Source of the DNA: Stereum hirsutum FP-91666 SS1
Taxonomy: Eukaryota; Basidiomycota; Agaricomycetes; Russulales; Stereaceae
Direction of reading: 5' to 3'
DNA: 55,909 nt
Assembly: GCF_000264905.1 (NCBI RefSeq)
Contig: NW_006763139.1
Span: forward strand, 750,785 to 806,693
Each line of letters starts with the position of its first letter. Within the stretch, counting starts at the first letter, position 1. Below are positions 22,752 to 34,381 of the stretch, piece by piece. A program made the translations under genes and the position numbers. The notes under the pieces were generated by a model that ran no database searches, was not told the origin of the DNA, and saw only the letters and a list, made by a program, of their open reading frames with translations.

Positions 22752-24520
22752 TTAGACGATGTCCCAGAGCTCTTCTAGGGCGCAGCAGAACTGTGAAAAA
22801 GATATGAGCATTGAGTGCGGTGAGATTTGACAGGCGAAGGCGATACGAACCTTCCCACAAGCAACGCTCGCACTCAACGGATAATCGCTAATACTGATCT
22901 TCTCGTCCACGACGTGATCCGCGAAATCGTCCCTGCCGCGGGCCATGGCGCCTACAAAGACTGCGATGTTGTGTGTCGCGGGGATGGTCGGGAGGTATTT
23001 AGAGAGACGGGTCGTTTTGGCGTCTCCAGAGAGGGCTGGAAGAAGGGAAAAGGCGAGTTAGTGGGATAAAGACGAAGAGCGAGGGAGGAAGGGGCGTACT
23101 AATTTTGAAGGTGTTTGGTGGGAGGTGGTCCGTGACTGGGTTCTGCGATACGGAATTAGCTACCAGACAAGAACTGAAAGAATGGTATAAATAACGGCAC
23201 ACACCTTGATGACCTTGAGGAGTTTCTCGGAGCCGTTGACGCCACGGATTTGCAGCTTATGGAGGAGTTGGACTAGTAGAAGATATTAGCTTCTTGAACG
23301 AATGTTGAAGTAAGAATATAACGAAAGCGAAAGGTCGAGGAAGAAGGGGAGGTTCGAGCGCGAGATAAGATCATGAGATCATGGAGGATGGTGGTTGGTC
23401 CGCAGCGCAAATAGTCGAGAGTTCACGTCTCATGCATCGAAGTAGTTCTACGCCGCCCGATGTGAATGCAGTACCACGGTAGAGGAGAGCAGTCAACGAA
23501 TCTGCACATCCCCTATACACGGTACTCGTGACGAATGAGGAAAGAGAGCTTCACGGTTCGCACGCCACCACGATCCAGCCCAGACGCTGATATAAAAATA
23601 GACAGAGGAACAAGCAAACAGGGTACAGATAGAGAGCAAAGATGGAGGGATGAATGGATGGATATAGGACACTCACCCATGAGACCACTGAACCGCTTGA
23701 ACGTCCGCGGGATTCTCACATGGGGGTTGACCTCGATGAGAGTGTTTTTGGCGGTGTGAATGTACACTTGAAGAAGTCCCGCCTTGTTCAATGGCGAGTC
23801 AAGAAGGGTGAGGAGGCACTACGATGCATATCGTCAGGGTACGTAAGGAGAAGCAGGAAGGCAGGGAGAAAGACATACCTGATGAGTGATATCCGGCCTG
23901 GCATCCGCGATGTCCCTGCCTGTTTTGGCGAGGATGCCCTGATGGTCGTCGCAGTTGAGGAGGGCATACTTGGCCTCGCCCTCCCTGCCGTTCCTACCCT
24001 TTGTGACGGTGCCGACTTTGTAGGCCTCGAGACAGGCCTGCTCGAGGATAACGAAAAGTCGTCGCTGGGCGGCAGCGTTCGGGCCGCGCGGGACGTGGGC
24101 CTGTTCGGGAAGCATGGTAGGATTGTGAAGCATCTTTCTGGACTTTGAAGAGGGAAGGGGCCGGGTGGGACGTGCGACGTTGGTGGTGTCGAGTGCGATG
24201 GTGGAGGCGTCCAGGGTAGAATTGCGCGGGAGTTGCCGGTCGGGCGCGGCTGCAGCTGGGACTGGGACTGGAGCAGGAGCATCGTCGACGGCCATCGTCT
24301 CCTCGTCGTCGCTCTCGCTGCTCCCACTGCTCCCGAGGTCGTAGACGCGCTTGCGCTGCCGAGGCTTGTCGCGCTCGTCTACCGGGGTCGATTTCGGACG
24401 GGGGATGGGGTCGACTGTAGTATATTGTATGGATTTTGCGGCCTTGACTGTCGAGGGCTGGACAGGAGGGAGGGTCGTGGCCGAGCCCGAGTGACGGCGG
24501 CGCTGAGTAGGGATAGACAT
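22752..24520 (-). CDS. emg1: 18S rRNA pseudouridine N1-methyltransferase EMG1/NEP1
   Basis: A SPOUT-class methyltransferase needed for small-subunit ribosome biogenesis in the nucleolus. It methylates a pseudouridine in helix 35 of 18S rRNA. The start is ATG 24520 ([20 protein letters not shown]). An N-terminal extension of about 150 residues, basic then Ser/Asp-rich, precedes the conserved core, which begins [17 protein letters not shown] and [15 protein letters not shown] and continues [14 protein letters not shown]. Further exons give [57 protein letters not shown] and [20 protein letters not shown]. The end is [10 protein letters not shown] with TAA at 22754-22752. All expected core blocks are present with consensus introns (for example ITHQ|GTATGT). 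The extension makes it much longer than the 252-residue yeast protein. Confidence 0.95.
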
Positions 24521-25336
24521 TATTTGCTTTGCTTGTGATGTTGTCGTGAAGGAAAGTAGTGAACAGAGACAGAGAGAAGAAGACGCGCTGGCTGAGACAA
24601 GCTGAACGTCTTTGACTCAATTTTTATCCGAAAGTCGTGCAATTCCCTCCCTAGTTTAGATAAGATCTAGATAATTGCACAATACCCCTGATCCGACCAC
24701 CATCTTTCGGCTCCTTCCCGCCGGCCAACTTCTCTTTCCCCACACCCTTGTGTGAATTCGCCGTCGACTCGAATGGCTGTTACTGTAGAACGATGCTATT
24801 GTCATATCTCTTTGCTACTGTGCAAAACGCAGAGTTCGACATCCGACAGTCTCACTCGGAGTCACTCCCAGAACCATCGATAAGTATTATATACTTACTT
24901 ACACCATATGCGACCGGTTGACCCGTCTTTCTCTTTACTCCATCGTTCTCGGATTTCGAGCCGACCCAGCAGTACCCTAAAAGCCGCAATCCCCATCCGA
25001 ATCCCTTCCATATTTATCTCGCCTCTTTTCCTTTTGGAAGCAGCTGGCACGGTCAATTATGTATACACCCTTGCAACCACAGACGTAGTATCTTACATAG
25101 GTCTGGTGAAGTGCATGTGCGCCACTATTGGTCAGTAGGTCGCCCAGGCTCAGGGATCATACCCTGTCGCAAATCGAAGCTTGAATCTTCATCGAAGGGA
25201 GGTATAGGGCCCACGTCTGGTGACCAGACCAAGAATCGAGCCTATACAGTGGCATGGATCCGGTGCCGAGAGGCTTCGACTCGTCCCATCACGCCACACT
25301 TCAACGCCTCCATAATTCTGTAATTCCATGCCAAAG
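24521..25336. other. Intergenic between EMG1 and F-box relic
   Basis: The EMG1 promoter side lies here. No other supported feature was found. Confidence 0.4.
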
Positions 25337-27456
25337 TCACGTAGACATCGAGATCTCGGACCCAACATTCACCTTCTCCCCCTCCCCGTCCCACCAAATC
25401 CCAAACGACAACACATAGCTCCCCACGGCCCACCCGTCCGGACCAGCCATCGACACGCTCTGTAACCTCCGCCCAGTTCCAGAACTTGAACATCGCCGAG
25501 CGAGCTCTTCAACGCGGTCTACTAATCTCGAAGAGTCGACGAGGTGGGAGAGTCGATCGCGGATCTGAGAGGAGCGGAGGGCGTAGGCGGTGGAGGTGGG
25601 GGAGAGGGGGGAGGTGGATTGCGGGCGGGAGAATGGGATGGCTGGAAGAGAAGAGGGAGAGGAGGAGGATGAGGAAGGGGAGGGGGGAAGGGGATGGTCG
25701 AAGAGGGGAAAGTTGGAGAGGGAGAGGGAGGTTAGGTGGGTTAGGGATGGGGCGTGGTGGAGGATGGTGGACCATGTCGTTGACTGTGTCGGAAATATTA
25801 TGCCATGAGTAATGACGGTACAATATGACAGTGATGTGAATGGAAGAACTTACGAACGACGGACCATCATCGTCTTCTCCTGAAGAAGAGATCCTCGAGA
25901 GCGCAAGACCCTCACAAGGCGGCAGATTCTCCAACATGAACCCGAGCACCTCGTTCGTCCTGTTCTTGATCTCGGCTGCGAGGTGTTTCACGATCCATTC
26001 TTCCCTCCCTTCGCCTTCGAGGTCAAGAGCAGAGTTGGGGTGACCCGGGTCAGTGACCTGGGTAATGACAAAGTCAATGACGTGACCGAGGGTCTTGACC
26101 CAAGTCAAGAGTCAAGTGGCGGCACAGTTGGTGGCTTTCCAGAATTTCATAGAAATCATTACGTTTATTTCGGCCGCCAACAATATTCGTACGCCACCGA
26201 ACTGCATCGCCACTTGACCGATAGACCTGGGTCAAGACCAATTTGACCCACGTCATGACCGTTTGACCAGGTCAAGAGTCAATGACCTACCATTGACCCT
26301 CGCCAACCCTGGTCAAGAGTGCAGGACCGAGAAATGTACACCGCATCCTCAAACCCTCTCTCGTGCGCCTTGGTCGCTAACGAATCCAGACATGGGACGT
26401 TCGCCAGCACCAAACCATCCGGCTGGCCGTTCCCCTCGATATGAAGTGACTTCAGCCCGCGCCTGTTCGGACCGACATGCAGATTCAGATGCCGAGCGAT
26501 GAAAGCATCGCTAGACCTCACTAAGGTCGTATCTCCCTCTGCGTACCGCAGACTAACGCACCAAAGCCCGGAGAATGTGAGGCCATCGAGCGAAAGAGGG
26601 GGGTCGTAGTATTGGAGTATGAACTCCTCGATCCGGATGCCCCCATGGTCCGGACCTCTCAGACAGGCTTGGAGGAGTCCAGAGGGGAGAGGGGGTTGAT
26701 TACGATCGAGGAGGAGACCGCGGATGTGGATGCGGGAGAGGGAAGTGGAGAGGCAGAGGGGGGGAGGTAGGGAAGAGAGTTGGTGGAATGAGAGGATGGA
26801 GAGGGTTTTGAGGGTTGGATGGATAGTGGTTTCATGGAGGAGGGAATGTGTGAGGTGGACATTGGTGTCCGAGAGGGTTAGGGTGATGAGGGCGGGGAGG
26901 GAAGTGAGAATGGTGCGGAGGATTTCGAGGTGGTGGGTAGTGTGAGAGGCGGAGAGGTTATAGAGCGTGCTAAGATGAGGGTTGAAGGTTGGGTTGAAGA
27001 TGGATTGCCAGGCGCGAGAGGCCATGTGTGGTGGAGATATGGTGCGGTTCATGTCGCGTACGATGACATGTCTGGAGAAGGGGAGTTGGCCAGTTAGCCT
27101 GACGATCTTCCTATCCAGCCCGGTCGATTCAGAGACATGATAGTTGCGACGTACTTTACATGCTGCAAAAGACTCGCACCTGACTGCCAGGACAGCCTAA
27201 GCCGTTCGGCCTGATTCTCGAGGGAGTTCCGCTCAAGATTCAAGACCACCGTTTCATAAAGACGAGGGATGCAAGTCTGCCTCAAAGCTCGATTCGTAGC
27301 GCAGATATGGAGCAGATCTGAGTCCAGCAAGATCAGAGGTTCGCGCACAGGCTTAATACGTAGCCATGGGTTCTGAGGTCCTCGAGCAGGATGAAACGTA
27401 GGGAGGTGGTTGACTATGGTTTGGATGAGATTGTCAGGGAGGGTGGAGAGAGACAT
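25337..27456 (-). pseudogene. F-box paralogue interrupted by a foldback element
   Basis: The start ATG 27456 (MSLSTLPDNLIQTIVNHLP) is homologous to the gene at 19895. Exon 1 ends ...QHVK and joins in phase to HVIVRDMNRTISPP. The second exon runs to EDAVYISRSCTLD, where the frame leaves homology and soon stops. Coding resumes about 290 bp later with LEGEGREEWIVKHLAAEIKN. Across the 281-bp insert at 26030-26310 (counting one 9-bp repeat) the two flanks are in the same frame. A further intron (SF|STTWSTILHHAPS) and last exon run to TGA at 25339-25337. Apart from the insert no frame break is seen, so the disruption is probably recent, unless the insert is spliced out. The acidic tail of the paralogue is replaced by a Ser/Pro-rich linker. 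Confidence 0.75.
26030..26310. mobile_element. 281-bp foldback MITE-like insertion in the F-box gene
   Basis: The insert is flanked by GGTCAAGAG at 26021-26029 and 26311-26319, a candidate 9-bp target duplication. The ends are imperfect inverted repeats (AG[A/G]GTTGG[G/C]G). Inside, 26111-26135 and 26193-26218 form a 25-bp inverted repeat starting GTCAAGTGGCG, so the element can fold on itself. Words of the type TTGACC/GGTCAA recur more than ten times. Nine-bp duplications are typical of Mutator-like elements, but this class call is tentative because GTCAAGAG also occurs within the element. Confidence 0.7.
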
Positions 27457-28037
27457 CGTTGGCGATGGTCCCGGACGACAGGGGTTTCCAGCCAAACGAT
27501 GAAGAAGCAATACTAGGGACCATGCGCATCATGCAAATAGTCTAATTATGTTTCTTAGTCCGAGTCGGTGTCGTCGAAAATGGTCCATGAAATGCGGGGC
27601 TGCTCCGTGGTTGCGACAAGGTTACGATCATGGAAATGTTGTAAAAAACTTGGGCCTGGGTGAAGTGGCGTGTGGCCAAGCATGCTCGAATACATACACA
27701 AACAACGAATCCGTCTCCCAGAGACAGATTTCCACCGGGTAAAGAAGATCAACTAGATCTTCGTTATCCCTTGCCAGTTAAGTAATTTCGACTGAGACTC
27801 GAGGTAAGATCAAGGCCACTACATATACAACGTTAACGTGCGAAGGGAATGTTTGAGTTGATTGCTGTACAAATACCCAAAAAGTTCTCTTGATTCTATA
27901 TACAATTGATATGCCTTATGGTAATAGTGATGTGTTGGATCAGTCATGCATGTCCCGCCCTAACCTAGTCCCTTAATGCACATATGTCCATACGCTCAAA
28001 GTCCCATGATGCAAAGAAGATGAGAGTTAAGAGTGGA
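27457..28037. other. Intergenic, no gene seen
   Basis: The 5' flank of the F-box relic and 3' flank of the UPRT gene. No supported feature was found. Confidence 0.4.
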
Positions 28038-29233
28038 TTAGACGCAGTACCTGGAAAAGAAGATATATATTGGTGGGTAAAGCGTGCAAAGGGGAAGGGA
28101 AGGGAGTGCACGTACCTCCTTTCGCCGAAGTCTCCCAGTCCAGGCACGATGTACGCCCGTTCGTTCAGTCCCTCGTCTACCCATCCGGTGATCTACAGCA
28201 CAACGAGAAGCGGTATTTCAGCGCAGGTTCAAGAGAAATGAAATTCAATCTGATGGGGCAGTGAGAGCGAAGAATTGACGTACGACTTTGAGTGAGGGGT
28301 ATTTTGTAGCAAAGGTTTTGAGACCTTCGGGCGAGGAGATCTATGAGGCATCACATTTAGCAATTTAAACAGTTGTTTCGTCCGGTCATAGAAAAGGACA
28401 GTGAACGCACGAGGTTGATGAAGATGATCCTGTCCTCTGGGACGCCATTCTCCATGATGACTTCTACGGCCTTCATGGCCGATCCACCCGTCGCTATAAA
28501 ACGTTCAAATTATCAGTTAGTTAATTGAAAGTGAGTTGCATTGGGATTAAAGAAGCGTACCGAGCATGGGGTCGAGGAGGAGAACGTAGCGGCTGGCAAT
28601 GTCTGGAGGAAGCTATGGGTTCGTGTCAGTTAAGACTATGTGAGACGGCCGGGATAGTCAATACCTTGGAGTAGAAGAGTTTGGGGAGGGTAGTTTCCTC
28701 GTCCTGATATAAACGAGACCAACACTGGATCAGCGTATGTCTTTCCAGGAAGCGAAGAGGAGACGTACACGTTGAATGAGGATTTTTCCTATCCGTACAC
28801 TCCTACACACCTCGCGCAGACCTGCCTCCATCGCCTGTGCAAAATCAGTGTATTCAGATCAGACGATCATCCATACATGTTCGAAACCATAGAGAAACGT
28901 ACCTCTCCAGCACGCAAGATCGATACCCCACATATTTTACCCTCAAACCCAACACCCTCATAGATCATGCCCTGCACAAAAGTCCAACAGTCCAAACGTT
29001 AGAACTTTCCGAGCTACTTTGGTAATGGTAAGTACCCTCACCGTCGGCGTCTCCACCGTCTTCGGCACCACAGGAAGATGATTGAGGCCCTCTTCGACCA
29101 ACAGCCTGATGATCCTATCACTGTAGAACAAGAAATCACCCCTTGAAGTGTTCTTGTCCCTGATGATGGTGAACAGAGCCTCAAGCTGGGCGGTAGGTTT
29201 GAGCATGAAGACGGAAGGGGGTAGGTCTGCCAT
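28038..29233 (-). CDS. fur1: Uracil phosphoribosyltransferase
   Basis: A pyrimidine salvage enzyme converting uracil and PRPP to UMP in the cytosol. The ATG at 29233 gives MADLPPSVFMLKPTAQLEAL, then DKNTSRGDFLFYSDRIIRLL, LPVVPKTVETPT, a GYIYEG-type block near 28960 and ILRAGEAMEAGLREVCRSVR. The PRPP-binding loop VLLLDPMLATGGSAMKAVEV is complete. Uracil-binding C-terminal blocks follow: INLISSPEGLKTFATKYP and GWVDEGLNERAYIVPGLGDF. A final short intron (donor GTACGTGC) joins GERR to YCV-stop, with TAA at 28040-28038. In place of the more usual DFGDRYFGT end the protein finishes DFGERRYCV. An upstream in-frame GTG was not taken as the start. About seven introns are present and no breaks are seen. 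It is divergent from SCO1. Confidence 0.93.
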
Positions 29234-29724
29234 TTTTTTGGTACAGGGGACGATGGGGGTTTCGGTGGAGGCGGAGGCGGTGGACACTGTACTTATATCG
29301 TTTTCGGCTTTTTGATAACAGGAGGGGCGGGCGGGCGGAAGAGGGGAGGAAGAGGGGCGAACTCAAAGTTATACAGCCGCCCTGTAAATCTTATCTTATC
29401 AGCGTTGAACTCGTCGAGTCAGGGGCCACACAGAAGGAACTCGGAAACTCATCCCTGGAGCTCGTACATTTTATTTCACCCGAAGGAGCTTCCAAATATT
29501 GTCCTGGCACTGTACGTATGAAGTTGGTCGTTTATTCTGCGTAACATGGCTCTGTGAGGCTGAAGAACGAGAAGTGTGGCACCCGCCGAGGAGGGCCACA
29601 CGGATTGTTCCGAGGATGGGTGGCGGAAGAGCCGCCGCCGGTTTGAATTTCCTGTCAATTTTGTGGTCGGAGCTCATCAGCACCTTCCTTGGCTTCAAGT
29701 CGTCGACAAGGTCTCACTCCGACG
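29234..29724. promoter_or_regulatory. Divergent UPRT/SCO1 promoter region
   Basis: This 491-bp interval between two divergent starts must hold both promoters. I see no clear TATA box or repeated operator. Open frames inside it are not supported. Confidence 0.35.
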
Positions 29725-30861
29725 ATGCACCCATCCTGCTCTCTCGCTCAATTCCTGGCCCATGTCCGACCCTTCACGCCCCCTGCAGCTCTTTCCCGAA
29801 ATGCTTTCCGTGTTCGAAACCACAATATTCGTCCCTCGGTGAGTGGAATGCAAATGCGGGGTTATGCGCATAAGAAAACTACCACTCCTCCGGCTGCACC
29901 GCACATGCAAGTAAAAGCAAAGACGAACATCCCACCTCCCAAGATCAAGGCGACGCGGGATAACATCATGGACGCGAACCGGGATCGCTCGGCTGTCGGT
30001 GTACGTCGCGTCCTTTAACTTTACGCGTCTACTTAGAATGCTTACGAAGCGGCGAACTGCATTATACTTGGGTGCCATAGGTATTTGGGCCACGAGCTGC
30101 ACTAGTATTCTGCGTAGCTGGAGCAGGGCTCTACGCGTACTTTAGATGGGAGAAGCAGCGGTTGGAGGAGCAAAAGCGTGCGTTCCTCTCGTGACGTCCA
30201 TATCACTTGTATTTATACCTCTACTATCCTCAAACAGAAAAAGAGCGCGAATCTCGCACAGTTGGCCGCGCCATGGTAGGTGGGCCCTTCCAAATGCAAA
30301 CGCACGACGGAAAACCCTTCACCGAAAAGGACCTCCTCGGGAAATGGTCGCTCATCTACTTTGGATTCACGAACTGTCCTGATATATGTCCCGACGAGCT
30401 GGACAAGATGACGGCGGCTGTCAACGAGATTGGTTAGTCCCTGTTCCTGTTTTTGCTCTTCATGCAAGTTGACCTCGACTGCGTCTGTTTGGGAAACAAC
30501 TGTAGACAAGGCATATGGTCCCATCGTCCAACCCATCTTCGTCTCCGTAGACCCTGCGCGCGACTCACCAGAACAATTGTCCCTCTACCTCCACGACTTC
30601 CACCCCCGTCTTCTCGCCCTGACTGGCGACTACGCCGCCACAAAAGCGATGTGCAAAGCCTACCGGGTGTACTTCTCTACCCCTCCGGACGCGAAGGTGG
30701 ACGACGACTACCTCGTAGATCACAGTATATTCTTTTATCTGATGGATCCGGAGGGTATGTTCGTGGAGGCTTTTGGGAAGAGCAGTGAGGCGGGTGAGGT
30801 CGTAGAGAGGTTTGGGAGAGAGGTAGAGCAGTGGAAGAAGGAGAGGGGCAATGTTGTCTGA
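29725..30861 (+). CDS. sco1: SCO1-type mitochondrial copper chaperone
   Basis: An inner-membrane protein that delivers copper to the CuA site of cytochrome c oxidase subunit II. The ATG at 29725 ([20 protein letters not shown]) begins an Arg/Ser/Ala-rich mitochondrial presequence ([17 protein letters not shown]). A second exon encodes the membrane anchor [20 protein letters not shown]. The thioredoxin-like domain follows: [20 protein letters not shown], then [19 protein letters not shown] with the C-x3-C copper ligands, [20 protein letters not shown], and the third ligand His in [18 protein letters not shown]. It ends KKERGNVV at 30861. Three introns, all with good borders. An open frame upstream begins only at a TTG and was not used. 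Confidence 0.95.
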
Positions 30862-31247
30862 TGTTTAGGAGGGTATGGCTAGTTTTGTGTTTTTTATATT
30901 ATATTGTCACACCACATTTGCATCGCATTCTATCACACCACCACTCTTGATCATGTACTACTCACATTCATCTCGCCACAGCGCTACATCTGGCCTCCCA
31001 GTCGCTTGTACGTCGTCTGCCCATAAGTTGTCATCCGCTTCTTCCTGTTCGCTCTGATACTTTCTTCCAGCTGCTCTCGATAATTGATCCAACTAGTCTT
31101 TCTTATGGGATAGTGAAATGTGGCCCCTCCTTTGCGCCGCGTAATCCGGCCGAACGGTCTGTGTTGCTACGCTCGTCCTGATGTACGCCGATAAACGAGC
31201 GGATGGGTTCCTCACACTGGCGCAACTTTGAAAGGATCACGTCAAAC
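30862..31247. other. Intergenic, no gene seen
   Basis: The 3' flank of SCO1. No supported feature was found. Confidence 0.4.
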
Positions 31248-31816
31248 TCATGCACATATATGCGATTGCATTTGGCCTGCTTGGGGGCTTGGGCTCGTAA
31301 TGATCTCGACGGCCTCAAGTCGAATGTCTAGAAATACATTGCCCTTGTCTGTCTGCTGGAAAAGCCATCCGTGCTCCGCCGGCGGAAGGTCCTCGGGCAT
31401 GTCATCAATCGACACAACATTATTGTCGAACCTGTTAAATTCCTCCAGGACTCCGGTGTGCGTAGTTTGTGCCGATAAGGGATCGATCGCTGAACATCGG
31501 ATTCAAAGGAGGATGAAGGAGGATCCGGGATAGGGGCGCCAGTAGCGTCAAGGAACTGGAGTTCGTTTGGATGGCTGTGGTAGTGGACCGGCGATGGATG
31601 CAGGTATTGTTATGGGGCCCGCAGTTATACTAACAGGCGCTGAGCTGGAGAAATGAAAGCGTGAGGGTCCTGTTGACAGTTCTGTATGGATGTGTACCAG
31701 CCTGTGAGGATGATGAGCGGGGCCCTGACTAGGAGATCTAGAGCACTCGCTTGATCCCAAGGGTTTTTGGTAGTTGAGACTGGGTCGTAATTGAAGCTAA
31801 CCGTACAGAGCATCAT
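31248..31816 (-). pseudogene. Decayed hypothetical protein gene
   Basis: A coherent coding signal runs on the minus strand from ATG 31816 (MMLCTVSFNYDPVSTTKNPW) through DLLVRAPLIILTGWYTSIQN. A probable intron (donor GTTAGT) then joins to HPNELQFLDATGAPIPDPP. At about 31500 the frame slips by one base with no credible intron. The downstream frame reads VLEEFNRFDNNVVSIDDMPE and HGWLFQQTDKGNVFLDIRLE before a stop at 31248. I do not recognise the family. The slip suggests a pseudogene, but a sequencing error or unseen splice is possible. Confidence 0.35.
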
Positions 31817-32611
31817 CGATTTCACATCCTATAGCGACCGTCCTCCGCGACGAGGTCGCGATATTGGAAGCTGTGCATCTACTGCACCGCGGTCGACCTT
31901 CAAGCTTCAAATTCGGAATCATGCCAGCAAAGCCAAACGAAGCGGGAAACTAGTTGTACAAAGAATTCGGCTTACGGTGTGTAGTCGAGCAGTCAGATGA
32001 CTACATGGGGAGGGTTCCTCAGCTGTGCACACTTTACTATGTTTCAGCGTAACATTTCCGGGAAATGAGAGACACTTGTTGACTCGAACAAGACCTACCG
32101 GAGCTACGCCCCGTTTGTCAATAAATATATCGGACAGTCGGCCTACAGAAGCGAGATGATCAGTGTGAAACTCAGACTGGTCTCACCAAAAGAGGGCAAT
32201 CTTTACGGCCAAAATGGTTAACCGCCGTCGTCGCTTGAAAGCACTAACCTTTAATTGCAGGATAAACGTCGATGCCTTCAAAGTGCGTTAGCGCACTGGC
32301 CAGAATGGCAATACCTGACTATTTTAGTTCGAACCTCAAGAAAGCACCTCAAAAAGAAATGAAAACGGCAAACACAACCAAACGAAATGGAGACATCTGC
32401 GTTATAAGAGGGTTGATTCGAAGACAATGAGAAGACCTACTAGTGTGGCGAGCCGCGAAGTCTGACCGCCTGCCGGAATCTCCCGGACCACCTTATTGGC
32501 AATTCTGCCCTCGTTTCTGTGGCACTCTCTGGCACTCTTCGTCAACCTTCGTCACCTCGACTTCCTCTCCCTTTCTTTCTCTACGTACGAAAGCGCGGAA
32601 GGAGCTCAAGT
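31817..32611. other. Intergenic, no gene seen
   Basis: No supported coding or RNA feature was found. The right end is the presumed promoter of NDUFB7. Confidence 0.4.
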
Positions 32612-33769
32612 ATGGCAGTCTCAACTACGGCCTCGCAGGAGGAGATGAAGCAGTACAAGCTGCCTATCGGATTTAGGGATCGGTGCTCTGCGTACGTTGG
32701 CTCGTTCATGTTTTCGCAGTGGTGGTGGCTATGGGAGACGTGAAGCTGACTTGTTCCTTTGTCTCTTTTTATGATTTTTTTTCTATGCTTGGTTGCGCTA
32801 TCCTGTTGATGACCCGCTCACCGTCCATTTGCGCACCCTGTCTACGCGTTCGTCTCTTCAATCCGGCTGAACCTGTCCACTACCTCTGCGCTGAACCACA
32901 ACTTCGAATCGTGCCCGTCCAATCTCCATGCTCTCAAACATAACAACACACCCCGCTTGGGTCGAATCTTGCGTCGATGCGTTGCCCACCTGATGGTCTG
33001 GGTCTTGGAATGTCTTGAACGCGATGTCGGTTGGGTTGGCGCGGGGGGTGATGGGCAAGAATAGACTTCTGATCCCACTCAATGTCTGCCGGAAAGACTC
33101 GTTCTACTTGCCATGGAAGTGTGAAGACGAGAGGCATGTGTTCGAGAAGTGCGTCCTTTCCGCGTCCATATCTTGGAATCTCTTTTTCTGTGGTGGTTTG
33201 AGATTGCTGGTGTATACATCGGATCTCGTCAACGTGTTGCCCGGGAAATGGAACGCTAACCACGGTTGGCCTTATGTCCGTGGTCCAAATTTTTGTAGCC
33301 ACGCTGGCTAGTCAGAGCAGCTCACAAACTCGACATGCGAGTGTTCACGAACCAGATGGGCCACATCTCGGGCCTTCGCCACATGCGATACATCTCATCC
33401 CCTCGCTATCCCTATCCTGTTCCTCTTTGTTGTATTGATTCAAGACACTGACCCATTTTTCATTGTGCGTCTCGCGCTACCATTTAGGTGCCAATATGAA
33501 GAGTACGCGCTCTCCTTGTTTCCCTCCTACGTCAGATCGAGATTACTGACACTTGTATTTCATCGTTCTCGCCGACCAACCACTATCTTACCTTGCCACT
33601 TTCTCAACCCGTCGTTCCTGTGGTCTCGGACAATTCATCGACATCATCCGTCAACTTCTACTTCTTAATCCACCTGGGCTATCGGGTGCACATACGTAGT
33701 TACCTGAGGCGGATGAAGGCAAACTCAAAGCTGAAACAGCAGATGGCGGACGAGGCGGCGGAGGTGTAG
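32612..33769 (+). CDS. NADH:ubiquinone oxidoreductase subunit NDUFB7 (B18)
   Basis: A small accessory subunit of mitochondrial complex I with a twin Cx9C (CHCH) fold, imported and oxidised in the intermembrane space. Four exons give 82 residues: 32612-32691, 33065-33148, 33488-33502 (only 15 nt) and 33700-33769. The spliced protein opens MAVSTTASQEEMKQYKLPIG. It continues FRDRCSALLIPLNVCRKDSF, YLPWKCEDERHVFEKCQYED and YLRRMKANSKLKQQMADEAA, and ends EV. The cysteine pairs C-SALLIPLNV-C and C-EDERHVFEK-C each have exactly nine residues between them, and the LPWKC.DERH.YEKCQY block is the family signature. The first intron is 373 nt, the second 339 nt and the third 197 nt, all unusually long for this window. 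No single open frame shows the gene. Confidence 0.9.
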
Positions 33770-34037
33770 ATCTTGATGTAGGCGCGCAGTTCAGTGAAAT
33801 CTGTCCGTCTGGACTTTCTCTGTTGAGACAGGCAAGGAATACGTTGAGTTTCCTTCCGAGTAGGATCCCGCAAATAATTCCCCAGATCTTTCCTCACAAA
33901 TGTGAATAACATCCGGGTCGAGTCCGGACACATTCTTAACAATTATTAACACCTGCTATGAACACATTAAGAATTGATTTATTGCTGTTTGCAAAAATGT
34001 TGGCACTCCGAGAAAAAAGCAAAGTTGGAGAGAGGGG
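33770..34037. other. Intergenic, no gene seen
   Basis: Between NDUFB7 and the MITE-like element. No supported feature was found. Confidence 0.4.
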
Positions 34038-34381
34038 CTATGGTGCAAACGGCTTAGTCATCACCACTTTTGTACAGCGGCCAATTTCGTCGGCGAAAGT
34101 CGAAATCCCCATTTATTGAAAGAAAATTCCTGGCACCCCCCTTGGTTTTCGGAAAATAATAAACAAATGAATTAAATATTATTATTTGGCGGGGTGGCCA
34201 AATCCAAAAGTTCATCTTTGCCAGTTTTGAGAATTTGGATAATCCCTCTAGAGGAACTCTTCCTTACATCAAAAGGAGTGTTTCTGGAAGAGGGATAGTG
34301 AAAATTCTCAAATCTCGGCCCGCGGCACCGTCCTCAACGTTGTGTACAGAAGTGGCGGCGTCTAAGCCGTTTGCACCATAG
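34038..34381. mobile_element. 344-bp MITE-like foldback element
   Basis: The two ends are a 39-bp inverted repeat. Both begin CTATGGTGCAAACGGCTTAG reading inward, differ over six bases, then share CCACTT[T/C]TGTACA. A second nested inverted repeat (34225-34248 and 34290-34313, core AAATTCTCAAA) lies inside. A TA dinucleotide flanks the TGGTGC...GCACCA core, consistent with insertion at TA, but this is weak. There is no coding capacity, so it would be a non-autonomous element. Confidence 0.75.
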
